A DNA stretch of 11,399 nucleotides. It comes from Methanosarcinales archaeon (GTDB lineage Archaea > Halobacteriota > Syntropharchaeia > Alkanophagales > Methanospirareceae). The stretch is taken from NCBI GenBank assembly GCA_003661125.1, contig QMVO01000028.1:1-11399 (forward strand), in the 5' to 3' direction. Below the pieces are notes generated by a model. That model was not told where the DNA came from, searched no databases, and saw nothing but the letters and a program-made list of their open reading frames with translations. Positions 6,626 through 11,399 of the stretch are shown here, one piece after another; within the stretch, counting starts at the first letter, position 1, and every line of letters begins with the position of its first letter. Position numbers and translations under genes: made by a program.

Positions 6626-7900
6626 ATGAAGATAAAATTTCTTGGTGGTTGCAACGAAGTAGGACGTTCAGCAATATTGGTAGATGGGAAGATTATCTTA
6701 GATTATGGACTCAGACCATCGGACCCTCCAGAGATACCCTTGGGAAATGGGAGTATTTCGCCCAAAACCGTGATTGTGTCTCATGCACATCTGGACCACT
6801 CTGGCATGGTTCCAAGTTTGATGTCCCATACCGGAGCACCAGACGTTTATATGACTTCGGTGACAAGCGATTTAACCAGGCTTCTGGGCAGAGATACGAT
6901 AAGAGTAGGGAGAGACCAGGGATTTTCTTTCTTTAGGGAAGAAGACATCAGGAGGATGGTTGAGCATACGCGTACCGTCGCTTATGGCGAGCGGCTCACA
7001 TTGGACGGTTCTCTCGGTGAGGATTATAATCTCGAATTATGCAATGCGGGGCACATACCAGGTAGTTCGACGGTATATTTGAAAAAAGAAAGTGAAGACA
7101 TAAGCTTGTTTTATACTGGAGATATAAAAACAGGCGTATCGCGGCTAATGGAAAGTGCTTCTCCCTGCGATTTTCCCGCTTCTGACATATTGCTTATAGA
7201 AAGCACGTATTATGACAGGGAGCACCGAAATAGAAAGGAACTGGAGCGAGAATTTATAGACTCTATTACAGAAACATTAGATTCCGGGGGTAATGCGATT
7301 GTGCCTTGCTTTGCAGTAGGGAGGACACAGGAGATAGTGATGGTTTTGCACTCGTATGGACTGACCCCATATGTGGATGGAATGGGACTGAGCGTTTTTA
7401 GTTTGTTCAGGAATCAGCCCACGTTCTTAAAAAATGCGAAGGCATTGAATGATGCCTTCGGTGACGCACAGTTCGTAAACTCGAAGAGGCGAAAGAAAGC
7501 CCTTTTGGAACCTTCCGTAATTGTCACCACCGCGGGAATGCTTAATGGAGGTCCTGTGCTGTATTATCTGAAAAAAATACGCGAGGACCCGAGGAGCAAA
7601 GTGCTGCTTACTGGCTATCAGATAGAGGGAACGAACGGGAGAAGGCTGGTAGAGGAAGGATGTGTAGTGACGGATGGCGAGGTGGTGAAAGTGAAAACAC
7701 AGGTGGAGCAATATGATTTCTCTGCTCACGCGGGGGATTCGGAGCTGAAAGAAATAGTATCGAGATTTTGCAGAAATGGCACTGAGGTGGTGTTCGCGGT
7801 TCATGGAGAACATACAGAAGAGTTTGCAGCATGGGTAAGAGATAATTATGGATGCAATGCAATAGCGCCGAAGATTGGAGAAGAGTTTATAATAGAATAG
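6626..7900 (+). CDS. MBL/beta-CASP ribonuclease, aCPSF2-like (no KH domains)
   Basis: This 424-residue metallo-beta-lactamase/beta-CASP protein belongs to the archaeal relatives of CPSF73, which cut or trim RNA. The zinc-binding signature HAHLDH is at 53-58. Further ligands are His143 (GHIPGSS) and Asp166 (YTGD). The beta-CASP motifs are Glu192 in IESTYYDREH (motif A), His368 in FSAHAG (motif B) and His393 in VHGEH (motif C). All expected metal ligands are therefore present and the enzyme looks active. There are no N-terminal KH domains, so it is not aCPSF1 (the termination factor, about 630 residues). The N-terminus MKIKFLGGCNEVGRSA and the length fit the shorter aCPSF2 group; archaeal RNase J is a less likely alternative. 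The ATG is one base after the eS1 stop, so translation is probably coupled. The ribosome binding site (AGGAAAA) is weak, which fits coupling. Confidence 0.9.
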   Translation: MKIKFLGGCNEVGRSAILVDGKIILDYGLRPSDPPEIPLGNGSISPKTVIVSHAHLDHSGMVPSLMSHTGAPDVYMTSVTSDLTRLLGRDTIRVGRDQGFSFFREEDIRRMVEHTRTVAYGERLTLDGSLGEDYNLELCNAGHIPGSSTVYLKKESEDISLFYTGDIKTGVSRLMESASPCDFPASDILLIESTYYDREHRNRKELEREFIDSITETLDSGGNAIVPCFAVGRTQEIVMVLHSYGLTPYVDGMGLSVFSLFRNQPTFLKNAKALNDAFGDAQFVNSKRRKKALLEPSVIVTTAGMLNGGPVLYYLKKIREDPRSKVLLTGYQIEGTNGRRLVEEGCVVTDGEVVKVKTQVEQYDFSAHAGDSELKEIVSRFCRNGTEVVFAVHGEHTEEFAAWVRDNYGCNAIAPKIGEEFIIE

Positions 7901-7926
7901 AATAGACGATGAAAAATCCAAATGTC

Positions 7927-7937
7927 AAATATAAAAT
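7927..7937 (+). promoter_or_regulatory. TATA box for tRNA-Gly
   Basis: AAATATAAAAT ends about 36 bases before the mature tRNA 5' end, a usual distance for archaeal tRNA promoters that produce a short 5' leader. The whole spacer 7901-7973 is A-rich, so other placements are possible. Confidence 0.45.
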
Positions 7938-7973
7938 AAAGAAAAGAAAAATAAAACAAAAAGAGAAAATATT

Positions 7974-8107
7974 GCGCCGGTAGTGTAGCCTGGTATCACA
8001 TAGGCTTGCCAACCTTTCTTTCTTCAAAAGAGGGAAAAAATTTTTTAGGATAAAAAGGGAAGACGGGCAAAAAGCCTATAACCCGGGTCCAAATCCCGGT
8101 CGGCGCA
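7974..8107 (+). tRNA. tRNA-Gly(GCC), interrupted by an intron
   Basis: The exons are 7974-8011 and 8073-8107. The acceptor stem GCGCCGG pairs with TCGGCGC (last pair G-U), with discriminator A at 8107. In the D arm, G10-C25, T11-A24 and G12-C23 pair, and U8, A14, G15, G18, G19 and A21 are all in place. The anticodon stem TAGGC/GCCTA encloses the spliced loop TTGCCAA, whose anticodon GCC reads glycine GGC/GGU codons. The four-base variable region TAAC keeps the G15-C48 pair. The T stem is CCGGG/CCCGG. The T loop is TCCAAAT, with C at position 55 where U is nearly universal. No CCA is encoded. The body resembles glycine tRNAs of other euryarchaea. The gene lies between the nuclease gene and a convergent minus-strand gene. 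Confidence 0.93.
8012..8072 (+). other. tRNA intron, 61 nt, position 37/38
   Basis: Splicing between positions 37 and 38 restores a seven-base anticodon loop. A bulge-helix-bulge fold is visible. TTGC of the loop (8006-8009) pairs with GCAA (8067-8070) as the four-pair central helix, with three-base bulges CAA (8010-8012) and AAA (8071-8073). Each would be cut after its second base. The anticodon stem is the outer helix on one side. CC/GG (8013-8014 with 8065-8066), followed by an imperfect pyrimidine/purine helix, lies on the other. The intron contains A6T6 at 8035-8046, an unusual U-run inside a transcribed RNA gene. Confidence 0.85.
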
Positions 8108-8117
8108 TTTTTTATTT
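8108..8117 (+). terminator. T-tract terminator after tRNA-Gly
   Basis: TTTTTTATTT starts directly at the mature 3' end of the tRNA, as expected for archaeal U-tract termination. It also separates the tRNA from the convergent gene ending at 8138. Confidence 0.5.
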
Positions 8118-8137
8118 AAAGCGAGGAGAAGACAAGA

Positions 8138-8611
8138 TTACTTGACAACGACCTCCATCGTAGTATCTATCAGCGTATCGAATTTTATCTTCTTGTCCCA
8201 ACCCTCGCGCTCAAAGATGTTCATGAACCCAACGCCGATGGTTTTCGGTTTCTTCTCGCCGGAAATATCCTCAATCATGCGAATGACATCCTCTGGTGGG
8301 CATCCAAACTTTGGCATTGCTAATCCACCGAGCACGACAACCGCATCAGGGTTCTCTGGATTGCCTTTTTCATCTACAACGCTATACCCAATGTTCTCTA
8401 TCTCCTTTATTTTCCTCGCCTCCTTCGCATCTGCTCTCGGCACATACAACATCTCAAAACCTCGGTCCCGCACGGTGTAAGCGAGCAATTCGATAAATGG
8501 TGTACACACTGCTACTGACCCAGTAAACACCACTTTCGAGCCTTCTTTTATCTCTTCCATGCTTTCCCTAAATGTTCCCGTGAAGCCTACTATTCCACTT
8601 CTCTTTTCCAT
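8138..8611 (-). CDS. DUF2124-like archaeal protein of unknown function
   Basis: This 157-residue soluble protein has no signal peptide or membrane segment. I place it, with moderate certainty, in the archaeal DUF2124 group from its GSKVVFTGSVAVCTPFIELLAY core and VVVLGGLAMPKFG segment. The alternation of beta strands with Gly-rich turns (VVFTGS, VVVLGGLA, TIGVGF) suggests a Rossmann-like alpha/beta fold. Cys36 and Cys104 are the only cysteines. No catalytic motif is recognised and no function can be stated. The frame stays open to 8755, but the ATG at 8611 is chosen because AAGGAGGAGTGA lies just upstream (about 8619-8630) and the extra N-terminal residues look like translated spacer. It is convergent with tRNA-Gly and divergent from the surface-protein cluster. 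Confidence 0.8.
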   Translation of the reverse strand: MEKRSGIVGFTGTFRESMEEIKEGSKVVFTGSVAVCTPFIELLAYTVRDRGFEMLYVPRADAKEARKIKEIENIGYSVVDEKGNPENPDAVVVLGGLAMPKFGCPPEDVIRMIEDISGEKKPKTIGVGFMNIFEREGWDKKIKFDTLIDTTMEVVVK

Positions 8612-8663
8612 TTTTCTTTCACTCCTCCTTAGAAGATTCTGTTCTTTTTTGATATATGCGGAT

Positions 8664-8675
8664 ACATATATTTTA
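8664..8675 (-). promoter_or_regulatory. TATA-like element for the DUF2124-like gene
   Basis: Read on the minus strand, TAAAATATATGT lies about 55-65 bases before the ATG at 8611. Transcription would start about 25 bases downstream, near 8643, giving a short leader that includes the ribosome binding site. A second weaker box, GCATATATC, lies nearer the gene. Confidence 0.35.
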
Positions 8676-8810
8676 TTTTTTCTACCAGAGCGTTTGGAGA
8701 AGAGGAATAAGACCAAAATAGAGAGGTGTTTGGGAAGAAAGAGATAAACAGTCAAATATGACTATAATTTGAAAGATTTAGTTTTTATTTTTTCGGTTTT
8801 GCTAAAAATA

Positions 8811-8825
8811 GAAAAGCTTAAATAC
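8811..8825 (+). promoter_or_regulatory. BRE/TATA promoter of the surface-protein cluster
   Basis: GAAAAGCTTAAATAC has a purine-rich BRE-like start and a TATA-like CTTAAATA at 8817-8824. The predicted start, about 25 bases downstream near 8848, would place the stem-loop at 8850-8871 at the very 5' end of the transcript. Confidence 0.45.
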
Positions 8826-8849
8826 TGATAGCAGACTATTAATAATTAG

Positions 8850-8871
8850 GTTCGTCGATAAAAAGGCGAAC
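8850..8871 (+). other. 5'-leader stem-loop before the surface-protein gene
   Basis: GTTCGTC (8850-8856) pairs with GGCGAAC (8865-8871) in seven pairs, one of them G-U, around an eight-base A-rich loop. In the predicted transcript it would be almost at the 5' end, about 33 bases before the ATG and upstream of the ribosome binding site at 8887-8894. An mRNA-stabilising 5' hairpin is the simplest idea. It matches no riboswitch that I recognise. Confidence 0.4.
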
Positions 8872-8904
8872 TCCGAGATAAAAAGAAGGAGGCGAAAAGA
8901 AAAG

Positions 8905-10251
8905 ATGAAAAAAGAAGAAGCAAAAAAGAAAGCAAAAGCACTGGTTGTGCTCGGAATGGTTCTCCTGAGCGTTTTTTCAGTCTCCGCTGTCGCAGGTCAG
9001 ACAGTGCTGCCGCAACCAGTACTTAACCTCGGTGCTGTCGTAATAGGGTTAGAAGCAGGTGTAGCAGGTCAGGCATCATCGCCACAGCCTGCGCTGGTAG
9101 AGACATCCGAACAAAGCGAAGAAGAGCAGCAAGCAGATTACAAAATATTGCAAATCTCGCCGAAGCACGAGTGGTTCGAGCTGAAACCCGGTGGGGAAAA
9201 AGAGTTTTCAGTAAAGGTAAAAAACAAGAACGAAGAGACAGTATCCACAACCCCTCACATTGAGGTCCAACCGTTTGGCGAGAACTTACTCGAAGAGGAC
9301 TGGATAACCGTTGAACCAGACAGCGCAGAGATAAAGGCAGATGAGGAACAAGAATACATCGTTACAGTGAAAATACCTGAAGATGCGGAAATCGGTCATT
9401 ACAGCGCACAGGTCGTATTCACAAATGATACGATGCCAACACCGTATCTAGCACCGTTCCCAGTGTACGTGAACTCGCTAAGTCTATCAGTACAAGTTTG
9501 GGAACCGCCGAAGATAGTGGTACACCCACAACACATACATGACAGAGTAGAAGCGGGACAGAGCCAGGAGTATGAGATACAGTTTGAGAACAAAGGCGAC
9601 AAAGCGATTACGATAAGTCCGGAAATTGGTGGCAAAGAGCGATGGGGTGGACCTTTCGAGAATATGATTCCCGAGGGCTGGCTGACGATAGATGCACCTG
9701 CGAAAGTGGAAGCGAACTCGAAGGCAACAGTAAAGGTAGCAGTGAATGTGCCAGAGGATGCGAAAGGAAGGTACGAGGGCGGCATCAACTTGAACATAGA
9801 CGACCCTTCGATAGAGCGATGGAACCAGGAAGTGCATTTGAGCTTAGAAGTATGGAAACAGCCCACAACGCCGTTCAGAGAAGATTTCACCGTGAAACAG
9901 GGAGAGAAGGTCAGTGTTGTAGTCACTGCCAGACAGCATGCGTACGATAAATATGGAGGAGAAGCGGAAGAAAAAGAAGAGCCTTCTTTCGATGTTGCAC
10001 TCATGCTGGCAACTCTTGAAGGCGGGAAACTGACACCAGAACCATCAAAAACGGTGAAAACAGCGCACATAAGCCTGGGCATGGATTATTTACCACCATG
10101 GGAAGCATCAAGTGAAGGGATGTATCAGGTGACGAGCACGGCGTACAGCGAAACATACGAAATAACTAACGCACCGGGTGGCGTCTGGACGCTGGAGATA
10201 CTGCCGAGGAACGCAGAGAGCTTTGAGTACACAATAGAGATAGGGGGATGA
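8905..10251 (+). CDS. secreted protein with repeated Ig-like beta-sandwich domains
   Basis: The 448-residue product begins with a Sec signal peptide: Lys-rich MKKEEAKKKAKA, then hydrophobic LVVLGMVLLSVFSVSAVA, with probable cleavage after Ala30. A Gln/Glu/Ser-rich linker (about 54-78) leads into two related beta-sandwich domains. Domain 1 (about 79-199) ends in WITVEPDSAEIKADEEQEY and then IPEDAEIGHYSAQV. Domain 2 (about 203-317) repeats the pattern as WLTIDAPAKVEANSKATVKV and then VPEDAKGRYEGGINL. A third, different beta-rich part fills 320-448. The pattern resembles NEW3/CARDB-type adhesion or S-layer accessory domains. No C-terminal membrane anchor or sorting motif is visible, so it is released or attached by other proteins. 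No catalytic motif is seen. AAGGAGGCGA about 12 bases before the ATG supports the start. It leads the cluster of surface-protein genes. Confidence 0.85.
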   Translation: MKKEEAKKKAKALVVLGMVLLSVFSVSAVAGQTVLPQPVLNLGAVVIGLEAGVAGQASSPQPALVETSEQSEEEQQADYKILQISPKHEWFELKPGGEKEFSVKVKNKNEETVSTTPHIEVQPFGENLLEEDWITVEPDSAEIKADEEQEYIVTVKIPEDAEIGHYSAQVVFTNDTMPTPYLAPFPVYVNSLSLSVQVWEPPKIVVHPQHIHDRVEAGQSQEYEIQFENKGDKAITISPEIGGKERWGGPFENMIPEGWLTIDAPAKVEANSKATVKVAVNVPEDAKGRYEGGINLNIDDPSIERWNQEVHLSLEVWKQPTTPFREDFTVKQGEKVSVVVTARQHAYDKYGGEAEEKEEPSFDVALMLATLEGGKLTPEPSKTVKTAHISLGMDYLPPWEASSEGMYQVTSTAYSETYEITNAPGGVWTLEILPRNAESFEYTIEIGG

Positions 10252-10263
10252 GTGAAAAACTCA

Positions 10264-10279
10264 TTCTTTTTTTATTTTT
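10264..10279 (+). terminator. T-rich tract between the first two surface genes
   Basis: T7 (10267-10273) and T5 (10275-10279), split by one A, follow the stop of the secreted protein gene and precede the ribosome binding site of the next gene. It may act as a partial terminator, lowering expression of the downstream genes relative to the first. This is inference from base composition only. Confidence 0.35.
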
Positions 10280-10310
10280 CCGGGAGGAAAAGGAGGCGAT
10301 AAAAAAAGAA

Positions 10311-10991
10311 ATGGTAGGTGCGAAGACAATCGTAGTGGTAATTGCAGCAGTTGCAGTGGTTGCTGCCATCGGTACTTATTTTGGGCTGACGGCACCAGAG
10401 AACGGGCTTAGTCATGCACCCGATTCAGGGTTAGACCTGCCCACGAATGTGGAATTTTCAGGCACGGAACTCAACGAAGAAACGAGAACGCAGATCGTAT
10501 CGGATGTCTTAGCAGAGATAACGCCTTATAAAGGCGTGAGGTATGAAAAGGTGAACATCTCGGCATTGAGGAATGGTGAAGACTATGACCTCACGGTTAT
10601 CTGCTTCTCAGATGTGTGTGAATGCCAGGATGTCTATATTTTCACGTATTATGGTGCGAGTAAACGGTCAGTTAAAAACAGATACGTACTGGAGGCAATA
10701 CCGCCGAGCGAGAGAGCAAAGGCTATCTCAGTCGCACTTCAGAATGAAGAGGCTGCGGACCTGATAAGGACAAACAGTTTGGAAAGTGTGACGCCGACCG
10801 TTAGAAGGGTGCTTCCGGAAACTGCGGAGAAGTTCTATTTGCCAAAGACACTGCTCAGCGTTTCGTGGACGCGGTTTGGCGCGAATCCCGCGGTTGTTTC
10901 TGTTCTGGTTGACCCTGATGAAGGAAAGGCTGTGAAAGTGTGGAGTAATTTGGGAGTAGAAAATAAAGGAGGTGAAATAAAAAATGGATGA
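10311..10991 (+). CDS. membrane-anchored protein with PepSY-like C-terminus
   Basis: This 226-residue protein is unrecognised as a whole. The N-terminus MVGAKTIVVVIAAVAVVAAI is a single hydrophobic segment with a short basic front, so it is probably an uncleaved anchor with the rest outside the cell. The extracellular part has three close cysteines (Cys98, Cys103, Cys105 in CFSDVCECQD). Its last 95 residues (AKAISVALQNEEAADLI, then VSVLVDPDEGKAVKVW) recall PepSY-like domains, with a helix followed by strands ending in VLVD-DEGKVV. The frame also opens at an ATG at 10248 overlapping the previous stop. I prefer 10311, since AAAAGGAGGCGAT precedes it and the extra 21 residues come from the T-rich spacer. 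Its stop overlaps the start of the next gene by eight bases, indicating one operon. Confidence 0.75.
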   Translation: MVGAKTIVVVIAAVAVVAAIGTYFGLTAPENGLSHAPDSGLDLPTNVEFSGTELNEETRTQIVSDVLAEITPYKGVRYEKVNISALRNGEDYDLTVICFSDVCECQDVYIFTYYGASKRSVKNRYVLEAIPPSERAKAISVALQNEEAADLIRTNSLESVTPTVRRVLPETAEKFYLPKTLLSVSWTRFGANPAVVSVLVDPDEGKAVKVWSNLGVENKGGEIKNG

Positions 10992-11169
10992 TATAAGGTT
11001 GGTAAAGATGAAAATTCCGGTAGAAGAAGTAGAAAATGTAGATGAACTCGTTAGAGAGGGATATTATGGCTGCAGAAATGATGCAATCCGCGATATAATT
11101 AGGCGCGGAGCTGCACATCTTAGATCGAGATATTGGTTTGTCAAAGCAAAAGGAGGTGAAAAGAAATGA
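10984..11169 (+). CDS. small ribbon-helix-helix-type putative regulator
   Basis: This 61-residue protein is basic towards its C-terminus. A short strand (RLVKMKIP, 5-12), a helix (VEEVENVDELVREGYY) and a second helix after a polar turn (CRNDAIRDIIRRGAAHLRSR) match the ribbon-helix-helix pattern of CopG/MetJ-Arc DNA-binding proteins. In that family the pattern strand, E-ID-LV--G-Y-N-S-AIR--IR-G recurs. Such proteins bind operators as dimers, often autoregulating. Here it lies inside a surface-protein operon, overlapping the upstream gene by eight bases and the downstream gene by an ATGA junction. AAAGGAGGTGAAA stands just before its ATG. Its target is unknown. An antitoxin role is possible by fold, but no toxin gene adjoins it. 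Confidence 0.75.
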   Translation: MDDIRLVKMKIPVEEVENVDELVREGYYGCRNDAIRDIIRRGAAHLRSRYWFVKAKGGEKK

Positions 11170-11399
11170 TAAGTGCGAATAAAAATATCACTACAGGTTT
11201 TACTGTGGCAGCTCTGGTGCTGCTTGCAACAGTCGCTGTGGTATCAGCCGCAGAAGGCCCTGCCGTTATGGTTACAGACTACAAAGTGGAACCGGCAGTT
11301 TTGATGCCCGGTGACACAGGCATCATTACCGTAACAATACAAAACATGGACACACAATCATCGGAGACCGAAACAACGACGACCACTACCACGAGCTAC
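11166..11399 (+). CDS. secreted S-layer/CARDB-like protein, N-terminal part (partial)
   Basis: The ATG overlaps the regulator's stop as ATGA and follows AAAGGAGGTGAAAAGAA, a strong ribosome binding site. The 78 codons present run off the right edge without a stop. A signal peptide is clear: MISANKNITTG, then FTVAALVLLATVAVVSAA, with probable cleavage near residue 29. The mature start, VMVTDYKVEPAVLMPGDTG followed by ITVTIQN, is typical of archaeal extracellular Ig-like/CARDB domains (COG1361-type S-layer proteins), where a potential-building strand is followed by MPGD and a T/V-rich strand. A Ser/Thr/Glu-rich run (about 63-77) follows within the first domain, possibly a loop or a glycosylated linker. 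Full domain content cannot be seen. Confidence 0.75.
   Translation, partial: MISANKNITTGFTVAALVLLATVAVVSAAEGPAVMVTDYKVEPAVLMPGDTGIITVTIQNMDTQSSETETTTTTTTSY

Noticed and set aside
7427..7921. Minus-strand open frame of 164 codons opposite the nuclease gene
   Set aside because: It is antisense to conserved beta-CASP motifs and its translation looks random.
8612..8755. Longer N-terminus of the DUF2124-like protein starting at 8755
   Set aside because: The AAGGAGGAGTGA ribosome binding site serves the ATG at 8611, and the extra residues cover the likely promoter region.
9399..10082. Minus-strand open frame of 227 codons opposite the secreted protein
   Set aside because: It is a shadow of a well-supported gene; the translation is Ser/Cys/Phe-rich with no family features.
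10855..11118. Minus-strand open frame over the regulator gene
   Set aside because: The Tyr/Phe/Ile-rich translation is an AT-driven shadow; the plus strand has strong ribosome binding sites and overlapping genes.
10984..11399. Toxin-antitoxin pair (ribbon-helix-helix antitoxin plus following gene)
   Set aside because: The following gene encodes an exported S-layer-like protein with a signal peptide, not a toxin, and the preceding gene is a membrane-anchored protein.
1..11399. CRISPR array or rRNA gene
   Set aside because: No regularly spaced direct repeats and no rRNA-like sequence were seen anywhere in the window.

Overview
The window is archaeal, most likely euryarchaeal. It carries DNA polymerase D large subunit (DP2), ribosomal protein eS1 (S3Ae), an archaeal CPSF-type beta-CASP ribonuclease and a tRNA gene with a bulge-helix-bulge intron. 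AT-rich TATA/BRE-like promoters and GGAGGTG-type ribosome binding sites also fit. Gene content and style (an Ahb/NirJ-like radical SAM protein, many surface beta-sandwich proteins) would suit a methanogen or an ANME/alkanotroph-type lineage, but that placement is inference.

Left part (1-1649): the C-terminal end of a probable IS66-type transposase runs in from the edge. It is followed by an AT-rich, gene-poor stretch of about 300 bp holding a perfect palindrome and TATA-like boxes. On the minus strand, a strong ribosome binding site and ATG at 200 point straight into the transposase, as if a resident gene had been cut by insertion. Next is a plus-strand radical SAM/SPASM protein of the heme-biosynthesis AhbC/AhbD/NirJ group.

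Middle part (1696-8107): DP2 lies on the minus strand, convergent with the radical SAM gene and divergent from a plus-strand series of PurQ, eS1 and a KH-less beta-CASP RNase (aCPSF2-like). The eS1 gene has its own good BRE/TATA. It appears to start at CTG (6028), because the conserved basic N-terminus lies upstream of every ATG/GTG/TTG in frame. eS1 and the RNase are separated by one base, coupling a ribosomal protein with an RNA-processing enzyme. After them comes tRNA-Gly(GCC), interrupted by a 61-nt intron at the canonical 37/38 position.

Right part (8138-11399): a small minus-strand protein resembling DUF2124 is divergent from a plus-strand cell-surface cluster. The cluster contains a secreted protein with repeated Ig-like beta-sandwich domains, a membrane-anchored protein with a PepSY-like C-terminus, a 61-residue ribbon-helix-helix-type putative regulator, and the start of a secreted S-layer/CARDB-like protein that runs off the edge. 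The last three genes overlap by a few bases, so they are probably one transcription unit. The regulator sits between two exported proteins. This cluster is the part of the window least explained by known systems.
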